A DNA stretch of 64,000 nt. Origin: Anthoceros angustus (lineage: Eukaryota; Streptophyta; Anthocerotopsida; Anthocerotales; Anthocerotaceae). The stretch spans positions 744,001 through 808,000 of the forward strand of contig VJWM01000103.1 of NCBI GenBank assembly GCA_010909165.1. The letters run 5' to 3'. Under the pieces are notes generated by a model. That model was not told the origin of the DNA. It made no database searches and saw nothing but the letters and a program-made list of their open reading frames with translations. This document shows positions 23,569-34,089 of the stretch, piece by piece. A program made the translations under genes and the position numbers. The first letter of the stretch is position 1. Each line of letters opens with the position of its first letter.

Positions 23569-24188
23569 ATGGCTGCCCTCTTCACCTTCAAGGCGTTCGC
23601 TCACCTGCGAGTCGGGCCGGCCGACGGGACCGAGGTTGTGGTGGGCGGCATCAACGGCGACTGCAGCAAATACGGGTACGGCTCGGTGCTGGTGTTCGAC
23701 GACCCGCTCACCGCCTCCGAGGACAGCAGCTCGGAGCTGGTGGGAAGGGCCAAGGGCTTCGGAGCCTCAACCGATCACGCCACCGGCTACAACAACACCT
23801 CGCTCTACGTCACCTTCTGCTTCAGCGTCGGGGGCGTCTGCAAGGGCAACCTCGTGGTGGTTGGCACCACCGACAAGGCGGACGCGGAGAGGTGCGATGC
23901 TTCTTCTTCCACTTTGCCTGCATTACCAAATTCGATTCCACCCTTGTCATCAACCATGCATATGGCTTGTGACGCTTGTGCAGGGAGCTTGCGATTGTGG
24001 GCGGCACCGGAGCCTTCAGGTTCGCCAGGGGAGTGGCGACGCAGCGCACCATCCGCTCCTCCGTTGATAGCACCGGCGCCACCGTGAGCACCAACGTCTG
24101 GACCTTCACGCTGTTTACCGACACGGTTGCCCCGTCCAACGACGACCTCAGCTCCAAGCTCTCTTCACTAGCTGCTTCCAGCGCATGA
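23569..24188 (+). CDS. Dirigent family protein, two exons
   Basis: Dirigent proteins guide stereo-selective coupling of phenoxy radicals in lignan and related synthesis, or act in cell wall defence. Exon 1 (23569-23891) and exon 2 (23984-24188) are joined across a 92-bp GT-AG intron, giving 175 residues, close to the family size. Family marks: YGSVLVFDDPLT, SSELVGRAKGF, GNLVVVGTTD, and after the splice ELAIVGGTGAFRFARG. The join gives AERELAIVGG in frame. I chose the ATG at 23569; an in-frame ATG at 23503 would add 22 residues. Neither gives a convincing signal peptide, which is unusual since many dirigents are secreted. It sits between two germin-like genes, another apoplastic defence family. 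Confidence 0.92.
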
Positions 24189-24689
24189 AGAACGAATTAC
24201 GTACTGTCTGAATTGTGAAGTGTTTCCAGATTGTGTACAAGTCCCCCGAGCGCTGATCACAGCGTTCCATCAATGCCATCGGTCTGGCTTGCTCGGCCTG
24301 ATGGCGATCTGTACTGGTTACTCTGGACCTCGGTCACGAATGGAATGTAGAATGCTGGGCAAGTTGCCCACGATTTCCTGGCCGCCACTTTGCCGTCTAA
24401 AGCAGTCGCCTCGGGCGGGAAAGCCGCCTTCATTTCGCTCCCCCTTTTAAGAGCGGGCTGTAGTAATTTAACCGCTGTGCGTAGGCTTCTGGATTCCCGG
24501 CCCTGGATTCGCGGTTTTTCTCCTTATGCGCAAACACGCCAGTCCACCCTACATGTGCAAACTCCCATATCCAATTTTTACGTATCCAACTTACGTATAT
24601 TGTTGGAAAATTGTAGATTTTTTGTGGTGGTTCACTTAGCTGTATAAATCTGCCTCTTCATCTTCCTGAAAAGAATGTATATACCAGCT

Positions 24690-24757
24690 ACCTTTAATGC
24701 CCAATAAAAATGATTATTTAATTTTTATAAAAATTAAATTGATAATTTTAATTATAC

Positions 24758-24792
<35 letters not shown>

Positions 24793-25130
24793 GATAAGTA
24801 TTTTACTAAAAGTTATTACATATTGTTGATGTTGGTAGGTTACTCATGTACCCTATGGGAGATAAAGGAGTCTCGTGTGTTTGCATAATCGTAGTGAAGG
24901 TGACACGAAGTTATGCGTTTGCCTAGCCATATATTTTATCTTAGCATAACATTAGTGCAGTTGTGCTAAGAGTTGGAATGTTATCTCCAGCATTCTTTTT
25001 GATTAACCATGCAATGAAGGAATGTATATTATATAAAATATCTAGATTTAAATTATAATTTTTATAGATTAAATATATTTTATTATTTATTAATATTGAT
25101 AAATTTATGAAAACTGTTCTTATGCATATG
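24690..25130. other. Very AT-rich intergenic block
   Basis: Composition changes sharply to A/T runs, in contrast to the GC-rich germin and dirigent genes on both sides. It contains a (TAA)n microsatellite. No gene is visible. Such a block may act as a matrix attachment or nucleosome-free region, but nothing in the sequence proves this. Confidence 0.6.
24761..24791. repeat. (TAA)n microsatellite, about 10 units
   Basis: An uninterrupted run of TAA/ATA triplets is visible within the AT-rich block. It is likely to vary in length between individuals. Confidence 0.95.
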
Positions 25131-25139
25131 TGGGGATAA

Positions 25140-25611
25140 GGGGCATTTCTTTAACTACATGCAACCGTAGAGAACTTCTGGCTGGCTAACTTTGGAAGGT
25201 CATGCGCGGGTTGGCACGCTTACTTGGTCTCCCCACATGCGCTTTGGATCAGGCAAGTGGAATGCTTCATGTCGAGAAATGCCCCTAGAAGGATAGAATT
25301 GGTTCTCCCCACACCAAAGCAAGCTTATCCCAATATATCTCTATGAATCTGCTTGCACAGTTGCATCTCTTTCCTCTGGCACATAGTGAAAGAGAATACC
25401 ACTTGGGACTGAGACTAAGAGAACCCTGACTTGAAATGGAGCGGGCCGAAGAGCACGATATTGCATATCCAGGATTCCCGCAGCTAGTTGCCGCAAGAAG
25501 AGTTATGACAGAAGTGGATAGGGACGATCGCAAAGGACGTATCACAATTTGCACTATACTGCCGTACAGGCCCTCTCTGGGTTGGTCGGATGGAAAGGGG
25601 TAGGGGTGCGG
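25140..25611. other. Intergenic stretch downstream of the second germin-like gene
   Basis: I see no recognised gene. The part next to 25612 should hold the 3' UTR of the minus-strand germin-like gene. Confidence 0.5.
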
Positions 25612-26268
25612 CTAGGCCATTTCCTCCTCGAGGTGCCGGCTATGCTTGTCGTGGGGCAGAACGTTGCCGAACGCGGCGGTGAGGAGGTCGGGCGGGAGCG
25701 CACTGAGCACGGTGGGGAGGTTGAACACGCCCGAGTTCTGGCTGTTGAGGGTGGCGATGGCGGTGGCCCTGGTGCTGCCGACATTGCGCTGGTAGTGCAC
25801 CAGGCCTCTGGGGAACACGAACACCTCTCCCTTGTTCACAACCTCCTTGTACAGGGTGTAGCCGTTTGCGACGAAGGCCACCTCGATGCTGCCGTCAACC
25901 ACGTAGAAAATCTCCGTGGCGCGAGGGTGGATGTGCGGCGGATTGAATCCGCCCACTCTGAAGTCCACCCGCGCGGCCGCCACTCCCAGCGTGTTCACCC
26001 CGGGGAAGAACTGCGCCGAGCCCGGCATCACCGCCACCCCGGTGGTCGTGTTGGTCGGATCCAGCCCGTTCACGAACGCTGAGTACTTGAAGTCGGACGC
26101 CTTCACCTCCGCCACCGGCTTGCACGGGAAGCCGTTCACCGTGCTCCCCGCAAACGGATTGGACGCCACGCAGAAATCCTGCAGCGGGTCCTCGTCCGCG
26201 GCTCGGGCCGGAGCCGCCATCGCCGCGGCCACCAGCAGCAGCGTCAGCAGTGTCATCGCCCTCGCCAT
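25612..26268 (-). CDS. Germin-like protein, copy 2 (secreted cupin)
   Basis: Intronless, 218 residues, convergent with and strongly similar to the protein at 21506-22165. The ATG at 26268 gives a signal peptide (MARAMTLLTLLLVAAAMAA, then ADEDPLQDFC). Cupin box 1 is GGFNPPHIHPRATEIFYV and box 2 is GEVFVFPRGLVHYQRN, so all metal ligands are kept. The differences from copy 1 are mostly conservative and scattered, as expected for a functional duplicate. A TATTAAAA site lies about 70 bp upstream of the ATG (26341-26348), and a 23-bp minisatellite begins just beyond it. Enzymatic activity cannot be deduced. Confidence 0.95.
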   Translation of the reverse strand: MARAMTLLTLLLVAAAMAAPARAADEDPLQDFCVASNPFAGSTVNGFPCKPVAEVKASDFKYSAFVNGLDPTNTTTGVAVMPGSAQFFPGVNTLGVAAARVDFRVGGFNPPHIHPRATEIFYVVDGSIEVAFVANGYTLYKEVVNKGEVFVFPRGLVHYQRNVGSTRATAIATLNSQNSGVFNLPTVLSALPPDLLTAAFGNVLPHDKHSRHLEEEMA

Positions 26269-26340
26269 GGTCACGCGCAGCGGTGGAAGCGGGATGGTGG
26301 AATGTGGATGTTGGATGTGCGAATGTCCTAATGTTCCCCG

Positions 26341-26348
26341 TTTTAATA
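26341..26348 (-). promoter_or_regulatory. Probable TATA box of germin-like copy 2
   Basis: The minus strand reads TATTAAAA here, about 73 bp before the ATG at 26268, a usual distance for a plant core promoter with a short leader. Confidence 0.6.
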
Positions 26349-26363
26349 CTGGCCTGTAATAAC

Positions 26364-26498
26364 GGAGCCATAGCCCCACAAATAACGGAGCCATAGCCCC
26401 ACAAATAATGGAGCCATAGCCCCACAAATAATGGAGCCATAGCCCCGCAAATAATGGAGCCATAGCCCCGCAAATAATGGAGCCATAGCCCCACAAAC
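26364..26498. repeat. Six-copy 23-bp minisatellite in the germin-like copy 2 promoter
   Basis: A 23-bp unit containing GGAGCCATAGCCCC occurs six times head to tail, the last one partial. Units differ only at the junction base (AAC or AAT) and at CCCCAC versus CCCCGC. The array starts about 15 bp upstream of the TATA-like site. No such array is visible upstream of germin-like copy 1. Confidence 0.95.
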
Positions 26499-26962
26499 TG
26501 CCGTAAGCTATAAAAATAGGCTGCTCCTTCTGCGTCCTTTCTCCTTACCCAAAGGGCGATTCGCATGGCGATCGGTTTGGCCAGTAATGACCGACACATA
26601 GGCAGTTTTGCGCTTAGTTATGACCTCCGGTGGGCAGTGAATTCGACCATACTTGGGGGAAGGGCACGATACACGGAGTTTAGGGGGGCTTCCCGCATGG
26701 GGACGTGGCACCGGTCACCCGATAACCGAGTTAGTGGGTTGTTTGACGACCCACGCAGGTTTTGGCCGGTCAGGCAAATAGATGGGCAAGTCGCATGCTC
26801 AGGAGACCGGGAACCTGACTTAACTCTAGTGCAGCCTACATGTGCGAGGCAACCAAGTCAAAAGATTCTTCAAGGGTTCGGTCCTGGGCCCACCCGTGCT
26901 TGTCCTCGGGTGACGTGGGCATCTTTGGCCATCTATGCAAGTAGCCTGGTTCGGTCAGAAGT

Positions 26963-29900
26963 CTACAGCTTCCATAGGATGTCATTGGCGCGGAGGGCGC
27001 CGGCCACCACACCCCAACAAACGATTTCGAACAACACGTAGGCCAACTTGGCGGATCTTGGAGACGGGAACGTGTTCTGGAAAAAGTCTCGCTCCACGAG
27101 ACTGACCTGTGGCCACATGACAACGCTCCGGTTCAGAACCAGTCTGGCGACCGTGTTTCAGAACGGCTAAGGTTTCGCATGCCATGGCCCATGCTCCTGT
27201 ATGTAAGTCACCTGTAGAGAAGGAACACACGGTAGTTCTGTCTAAGAATCGAACAGGCCAGACTTCTCGTCCCTCCCTATGGAACGAGAGCGGTGGGTTG
27301 GAAGGTTGGACGCACCAGGTTGTTTTCAGGTGATGCCCAGAAGAAGCCTTGCAGGAAGGCAACGATGACGCCGCAGGCCGCCAGCACGTATATCACTAAC
27401 GAGTTCATTCCCATCCACTCGAGCAACAGGGTTGGCTTTCTCCACCGGTAGACATCAACCTGCCCAGCAGCGGTGCCAGTTAGGGGTTGTGTCTGATCGG
27501 TTTGCCGACGGAGTTTGGAAATCTCGCAGGTAAGAGATACTACCAGGACGTAAAGTGAGGAGAACACCAGGCCGGCAGCACCAGCTGTGAGGAGGACGTA
27601 GCTGAAACTGTACAGAGGCTTGTTTAGGGGCATTCCTGTCGAAAAGTGGTTGTAGTGAGCTGGAGGTCACTTCGGTTGGGAGTGCGCGAACTTCTGAAGG
27701 TATTGGATGTTACCTAGGAAATGTAGAATTGCTCCGACAGCAACAAGACCGAGCGCTGGTGCCGTCCACTGCCAGATCCTTGCTTTGTGACCCTAAAATC
27801 ATCACAAACGTGACATTTCATAAGGCATCAAGACCTTGCTTCATGTATATCATGCACGTCCTGGAACTGTAGTACGGGTTGACAGCATTTCCCACCCTGA
27901 AATGGACCAGAACGTGCCCATAATGTAGACCGATGAAGCAGCTCCCTATCGCAGAGATGGAACTACAAACACATGCGTAACAACCACATAAGTAAGACCG
28001 AAGCACCAGACTGCCCAAGCAAGAAGTGAGTCGTGACTACGTCGAACGAAATGGTCAAAACACACAACCCACCTGAGGAGACCCTCTGGGTCAAAAGGAG
28101 CTTGACACCAAGCTGGTGCATCAGGGGGTGGTGGACCATAGTCTGGGGAGTTTATGCTACAAGCCTGCACAGTCAGCCGGCCATTTCGCACTCAGTAGTG
28201 TAACATGGGGAGAAGAAAATGAGAGTAAGTGCTTCACCTGTACCTTAGTTCTTTTGTACACAGGATTGTGATAAAGATGATTGGAGCCAAGAACAAGACG
28301 GTCGATATACCCAACTGCATTACAAGCTGGTCCAACATCACCTCGAACACCACACCTCACCTACAAGCCACACAGTCCATTTTGAGTGAACAGAGCAGTA
28401 ATTCCCATACTCCCTTCCGAAGCATCTTCATGCTTGATGGAATCAATGACAGGATGAAAACTTGTACCGTAAGCAACTGACTAGCCACTAGATCTGTCGT
28501 CTGGAACGTCCAATCAGGCACATACAATCCATACATCAGAGCAAGATAGATTATTATCACTGCCAGATATACAACCCTGTATGAAATATGAAAAAAATGA
28601 GCGTCAATGGCAAAACCCAGACCATCGCCAACTTTGTACCCTGCGCTCAGAACAAAAGGATTGTATTTATCGTGTTATAATGCAGTGGCAGACCGTGTGA
28701 TCATGAAATGTGAAACCAACCAGTGGCAAGAGTAGCTGTCGAAAACGTCTAGAAAATTACGAGGCGCAACAGGTTTTCTGACCAACCAAATCTCACAGAG
28801 TGCCACCACCATATAGGCTAATGCTATTCTCTGCAAAAGGTGGACTGCTTGAAGTCAGCCAATTTCCAGTCAGCCGAGCTAACGACACTGGGGAAATGCA
28901 AAGGGATGACTAATAGACATTATTATCAGATGAAGAAAGACCTGCAGAATGCCACACCATCGCAAGGAGAGTATGTCAACGCCATAAGTGAGGTCGTTAA
29001 TCCCATGGTAGTATCCACCTGACATCAGACATTTTATGAAGAAAGCATCAGCCCTGACGGGACTGACAACACACTTTTCTCAAGTACACATACGAGAGCA
29101 GACACTTTGGAGGCATCCACAGGTCTAACAAGACCTACGCCTACCTTGTAAGAGGACTCCTAGGGCCAAAAGTTTCAGAGATCGTAGTAAGGCCTTTCTG
29201 GTGGCCGCCTCCTTGTCCTGGACCCTCTGCTCGTGATCAAAAGCAGTGATACCACGTACACAAGCTGTGAACCATGGGAATCAAGGTTCGAAGCAAAACG
29301 CAGGGCATTCTTGATCTTACGAGGTATACCTTGTAAGTCAGAGCCATGGCAACTCCAACTATGAAAAGAAAGAATGGCATCACAAAATCTGCCAGTGTTA
29401 GGTTGTCCCAAGGAGAATGGTTGATAGCAGGCCATAGTCCTCCAGCATCATCCACCAAAATCATAACCTGGACGAGCACAATGCAAGCCACCCAGTTAGT
29501 TAAGGCTTCCAGCTCTGTCACCTGCACCTGCGCTGCATATCAAAAAATTGGCACCTTGTCGGAAAGAAATGCACCTGACTGCTACATGTGGGTTATTGCA
29601 AATTCATCCTCAAAGCAATCAAAGCATTTCGTAAGTCAAGAACCCCAGCCCCTCGTTTGCCTCTATTTTCGAGAGGAAATGCTCCTGGTCTAGTGGCATA
29701 ATTGGTTGAATTCGTTCACCATACCGCAATGGTGAGACCTCGGAAAACATCCAACGACGCCAGCCGCTCCCTGCTCCCTGCGTCCACACCCCCTTGTAGC
29801 AAAGGCTGTTGCAAGATAACGTTCTCGTCACAGGTAACTGCGCTAGGCTCCACGCTTTCAATGTCGTTCCCGATATCCGAAGGCTCAGGCAGCTGCGCCT

Positions 29901-30057
29901 TTTCCGCGCCATCTCGGAAGCCATGCTCTCGCCCCATGGCCTGCAGAGGAATGCTTCCAAAATCCGGCGTCCACGAAAAAGAACCAAACGTCCAATTACT
30001 CTTTTCCTTGAGGAGCTTGGAAATATGCCCATCTTCGCTGAACTTACATCTTGTCAT
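26963..30057 (-). CDS. HGSNAT-like membrane protein, copy 2
   Basis: Paralog of the gene at 5502-8273 with the same exon plan. Exon 1 ends in LASLDVFRGLTIA. Next comes ILVDDAGGLWPAINHSPW with MPFFLFIVGVAMAL (about 29330-29470), then an exon ending LKLLALGVLLQ (about 29160), GGYYHGINDLTYGVDIL (about 28985-29030), a helix exon at about 28725-28830, GLYVPDWTF near 28500-28580, CGVRGDVGPACNAVGYIDR (about 28240-28345), FDPEGLLR (about 28080), GLHYGHVLVHF (about 27900) and a large exon at about 27310-27630 with LLEWMGMNSLVIYVL. It ends in DILWKL with a stop at 26963-26965. The first ATG (30057) lies inside a repeat shared with the cyclophilin/SOUL promoter, so the true start may be further in, for example at MGREHGFRDG. 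Function in plants is unknown. Confidence 0.85.
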
Positions 30058-30272
30058 TGCCCATCAGCTAGAAGAGCCATCCACCGGCAGGCATCCCCTT
30101 TGCTACATTTGGGGAAGGGCGCAGGAAGGAGTACAGCTCCAAGAAACCGTGATAACAGCACCTCCCACGGGAACGAAACACCTGGAACACAAGAAGTCCT
30201 ATGGAGGGGAACTCCAGGTGCCTCGTTTAAAGCCAGCTGAAGGACAAGAGTACCGTGCCCCATGGCAGGCAG
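30039..30272. repeat. Copy of the cyclophilin/SOUL divergent promoter block
   Basis: This about 230-bp segment matches 32209-32436 in the same orientation, with small differences: shared CATTGCCCATCAGC, AAACCGTGATAACAGC, ACGGGAACGA and CCAGCTGA. It holds the first ATG of HGSNAT-like copy 2 at its left end and a CCATGGC at its right end that corresponds to the SOUL start codon in the other copy. It probably supplies the promoter of HGSNAT-like copy 2. Confidence 0.85.
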
Positions 30273-30282
30273 ACTCATGAAT

Positions 30283-30412
30283 TCAAGATCCCTAGCAGCT
30301 ACAGGTTCTTTGACGACCTGCGTTTCAAGAACCAATACATGCACACATGCCTTCGACGCTTCTGGAGCAAACTCGAGTCTGGAACAAATGCCCACTTCAG
30401 TGAACGGCACCA
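30283..30412 (-). pseudogene. Diverged fragment of the DExH helicase UBA-linker exon
   Basis: The minus strand encodes FAPEASKACVHVLVLETQ and then VKEPVAARDLEFMSL. These match the helicase segment [18 protein letters not shown] and [15 protein letters not shown] at about 41770-41870. Similarity stops at both ends and no helicase domains follow, so it is a remnant. It is clearly more diverged than the other helicase copies in the window and therefore older. Confidence 0.8.
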
Positions 30413-30529
30413 GGTATTGACCAGTACGTCTTGCTGAAGTTCTCGAGAAGGCAGAGCAACCGTATGCTGCTAGAGAATTTTGATTAATCATGAAGATGCT
30501 ACTTACACAAAGCGTGTAGAATAACTGCC

Positions 30530-31932
30530 CTACATCTCCCCACATTCAGCTATAGTACAGGCAAGCTTTGGCCGATTGTTCGGTCCTGTTTGCACATTCT
30601 CTATCTTTCTGACCACTAGAAGACCTTCTCCCAAAACCCTCTGCACAGTACACAACACACTAATTGTCAAGAACTGTCCCAAAAGCTGAAGGGGGAACAG
30701 AATCCTTGCTGTGAACCATGACCAGTTTCGTGCCTAGACTCACCCCAAAAACAACATGTTTGTTGTCCAACCATTCACACTTTGAGCAGGTTATGAAAAA
30801 CTGTAGAAGATCAATTAAGTCAGAAGAGCAGGGAAGCATTGAGTATTGAAAAATATAGCGGTCAGTTGAAATTCATCGTCAGTCAAATTGAAGACTGCAA
30901 CTAGTGACCGGAGCAAAACACTAACCTGACAGCCATTAGTTGAAGGCCCACTGTTTGCCTGAGGACAAGGTGCGATCTACTTAACCCCAGACCATGGCAG
31001 AAGTGCAGCCGAGACATGAAAACTCCTCAGGAACTATGAAAACCAAATAGAACCCATACCATAGAGAGCAGACCCGGGCCAGTATGTTTTGCGATGAAGT
31101 TTTCATCCTCAAACTTGCTACCATATATGCTCACACATCCACTGCCGTCTCCCTGCAAGCAACCCCACAGAGAGCTCGTAATGCCAACTCCCTCCGCCCT
31201 TGTAAGGCCAGCCGTGCTTTATGACATTTTCAAGCTTCAAAAATGACAGTACAGAAAAGGGTAGATCAAGACCTTGATAAAGTCGCCACCTTGTACCATG
31301 AAGTCTTTGATTATTCGGTGGAAAAGACAGCCCTTGTATCCAATGGGAATACCAGCCTTCCTGCATACAGATCCAAATGCCTTCACTGTAAAGGATGCCT
31401 CAAGCTGGCAAAAGAAACTCCTGAACAACTCTTCATTCAAGATATGGAGTTGGTTACAAAAACGTACAGGCACTGGATGATGTGTACCTGTATTCACCCG
31501 TGCAGAACCGCCTACATACCAGCAGGAAGAAGACATCAGCTAGCTGCCACTGGCAAGCGCAAGCTCATTACCAGCGACCTGTAGCAGCAAATAAAGGAAG
31601 TGCTCAACACGTCTGCACCATTCCCTTCGACTGGGAAAATCCATGCAGGAGCATCTCAACCTAGACCTAATCTCCCCCAACCCCTGCCGACCCCAGATAC
31701 GCAACAACTCACAACAAGGAAGCAAGAACATGCAGCGCTGAAGCTCGAAAGTGTCCAAAAAATGATTAACAAACCTAAAATTTTCGGCAGTGCGAGGCAC
31801 GATGTCGGCAAAGAGCTCTATTTTGATGCGGCCGGCGGGAAGGCTACCAATGGTAACATCGAAGAAGACCACGGGATTCTTGGGGTTAGGCGTGCGAAGA
31901 TGCCATTCCGGCACTGCTGGAGCCGTTGCCAT
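30530..31932 (-). CDS. Cyclophilin, peptidyl-prolyl isomerase H / CYP22 type, seven exons
   Basis: Prolyl isomerase related to human PPIH and Arabidopsis CYP22; PPIH associates with the U4/U6 snRNP in splicing. Exons on the minus strand: 31775-31932, 31488-31511, 31273-31360, 31060-31152, 30926-30958, 30744-30800, 30530-30640. All junctions are GT-AG and in phase, giving 187 residues. Marks: [35 protein letters not shown] with the catalytic Arg, [12 protein letters not shown], the Trp in [12 protein letters not shown], and the C-terminal [16 protein letters not shown] typical of this subgroup. The second exon is only 24 nt and codes for part of RRFCTGEYR; the fifth is 33 nt. No targeting signal is obvious. 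It is divergent from the SOUL gene across about 490 bp. Confidence 0.93.
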
Positions 31933-32208
31933 TGCCTGCAAACCAAGGCTGGCGTGCAACAACGTCTTCCAGCTCAAACCTTGCGGTCAGCTGAAGGCCA
32001 CAATCCTCAATGACCAAGCTCGAGACGGCCGTATCAAATTGGCTTCGCGAGCCTGTTGGCAAAATTTAACCAAAACTTTAAATAAGGGCAAAGGCAACCA
32101 GTGTGCATAGTAAACGTTGTCCTTTCCGCTTTCAAATCAGCCATGCCTTCAGCTGCTGGGAGCTGGTCCCATGGCGACGGACCTTGGAAGTACGCCCACC
32201 AATGCCCC

Positions 32209-32436
32209 CTGAACTCACATCTGGTCATTGCCCATCAGCACGAAGAGCCATACACCGCAGACAGGCATTCACTTCGCTACATTTGGAAAAGGGCGCAGGA
32301 AAGAACCCAGCTCCAAGAAACCGTGATAACAGCCCCTCCAACGGGAACGAGACACCTGGTTCACAAGAATTCTATCGGGCGCCTCTTTTTGAGGCCAGCT
32401 GACGGACGGGAGTACCAACCGTGCCCATGGCATCTT
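32209..32436. promoter_or_regulatory. Divergent promoter block between cyclophilin and SOUL genes
   Basis: This lies in the 494-bp gap between the cyclophilin ATG (31932, minus) and the SOUL ATG (32427, plus). It is repeated at 30039-30272. On the minus strand both copies contain an ATG followed closely by a GTAAGT/GTGAGT that could act as a splice donor, so the minus-strand transcript may have a short 5' exon here. No strong TATA box is visible. Confidence 0.6.
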
Positions 32437-34073
32437 CCTTAGGCAGCGGCTTCGCTCCCTCTACAACCTCCACAGCCTCTGCTGCCTGCTCTCAGTTTTG
32501 GGGTGGGCAAGTGCGTCTCCCAGACTTTCCGAGGTGCTTGCCAGCGGGCAGGAGTAAGATAGTGCGAGCAGCTTCCTTGTCGGAGGATGCCCGCATTTCG
32601 CTCTTACAGGCGCTCTCCACGCAGATTGCAAGCCGCACTCAACAAGGTAGCAGAACTGACGCGTTGGGCACAAGCAATCTGACCTCCCAGTTCTTCAATT
32701 TGGATTCGGTGGAGAACTGGCAATTCTTGCATATTACTTGAGATGCTCTGCAAGTCAATTCAAGAGCAGGCTATGGGCGGTTGCTCTCTGGCATGGAGCT
32801 ATACTAAGACTGTGAACTGCACGGATGCTTTAGTTGTGGAGCAACTCGCCAAGGAGGCTGTGAAATATGTGAATCCTAGAAGCGGTGATGCGAGAAGTTT
32901 GGAGGAGGCACTGATGACTGGTACCCACTCTTGCCCCACCTTCAAATGCAAACATGGTAGGCACGGATTGTGCTTTTATTCTACTCTGGTCGGAGCTGAA
33001 CGGTGGCTTTCTTGGATCCTGTTTGCCCAGTTCCCGACCTCGAGACCATTCCCTATCGAGTGCTTCGGAGGGAGAGAGAGTATGAGATCCGAGAAGTGGA
33101 GGTATCACTGACCTGACACTGCGTCTGGCTGCAGTTTCGCAAGTGTGTGAGCGCTCTCAACATTTTCCACCACAATGGTTTCAATGGCTCCTGCAGTCTT
33201 ACGTCTTGGCAGAGACATCTATGCCAGGAACGCGAGGATTTGATTTTTTTGGATCGTCACAGGGGTTTAACACTCTGGCTGACTATCTTTTCGGCAAGGT
33301 ATGCTATGCTGCCCATGTGACTGACCAAGCAGAACATCCCCTTGCTTATGTGCATTACTCCTCATCTCCCCCGACGAGCATCGTTGTATCGCAGAACAAA
33401 CGTCGAGAGAAGATGGAGATGACGACACCAGTAATTGTGAGAGGATCCGGTCGAGGTGAGCGAATGGAAATGACGACGCCAGTGATTTCTCGTCAGGTTA
33501 AACATCTTTAAACCCTGAAAATCTCTTTCATGGCAAGTCACAGTTTAGGCCGCTCTGCTCAGCGGAATGGAACGCTGATGCAGGCAGGCGACAGGAGTCG
33601 ATGGAAGATGTCGTTTGTGATACCTTCCAAATACAATGAGAGCAATCTGCCCGTTCCAGAGGACTCTCGAGTAGAAACACGCAGGGTGCCTGCTAGGATC
33701 GTCGCTGCGGTAGCTTTCTCAGGTTGGCTAGTTTCAGTTGTACTTGGGTATTGTCACCATCAAGATATGTCTGCTTGCTTAGATCTGCGGTGTGCAGGTT
33801 TTGTAACTGATGACGAAGTCTTGCGAAGAGAGCGCGCACTGAGGAAAGCTCTTCAGAGTGACAATGGAGTGCGTGTCACAAACTTCGCAGTTCCTGAGGT
33901 CGCTCAGGTAAGTACCCCTTAAGATCTACCTACTTACTTTCCAGGTGTTTCGTTGCAGCTGTCCTAGGAAACTTAGGATGTACATGCCATCGGTTTTGCA
34001 GTACAATGATCCTTTCACACCCCCATTTCTTCGCCGGAATGAGATATATCTGGAAGTGGAGCTCAAGGATTGA
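32427..34073 (+). CDS. SOUL heme-binding family protein, probably plastid
   Basis: Heme-binding SOUL/HBP protein close to the Arabidopsis plastoglobule member (At3g10130). Exons follow GT-AG signals: 32427-32646 with a Ser/Thr/Ala-rich N-terminus like a plastid transit peptide; about 32750-32920 ending SLEEALMT; about 33030-33100 with YRVLRREREYEIREVE; about 33195-33298 with ETSMPGTRGFDFFGSS and YLFGK; about 33395-33496 with EKMEMTTPVI and ERMEMTTPVI; about 33590-33722 with WKMSFVIPSKY and RRVPARIVAAVAFSG; about 33799-33907; and a last exon to the stop at 34071-34073 with YNDPFTPPFLRRNEIYLEVE. The doubled EMTTPVI block is characteristic. The limits of the second exon are least sure. An LTR-like repeat begins within about 20 bp of the stop. 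Confidence 0.88.
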
Positions 34074-34089
34074 GCTTAACAAGCAGCCT

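Noticed and set aside
26364-26496. N-terminal extension of germin-like copy 2 with repeated CGAMAPLF units
   Set aside because: It is the promoter minisatellite translated. The ATG at 26268 gives the proper signal peptide and follows a TATA-like site.
26364-26498. Possible CRISPR-like array because of six regular repeats
   Set aside because: Units are directly adjacent with no spacers, and the genome is a plant's; it is a minisatellite.
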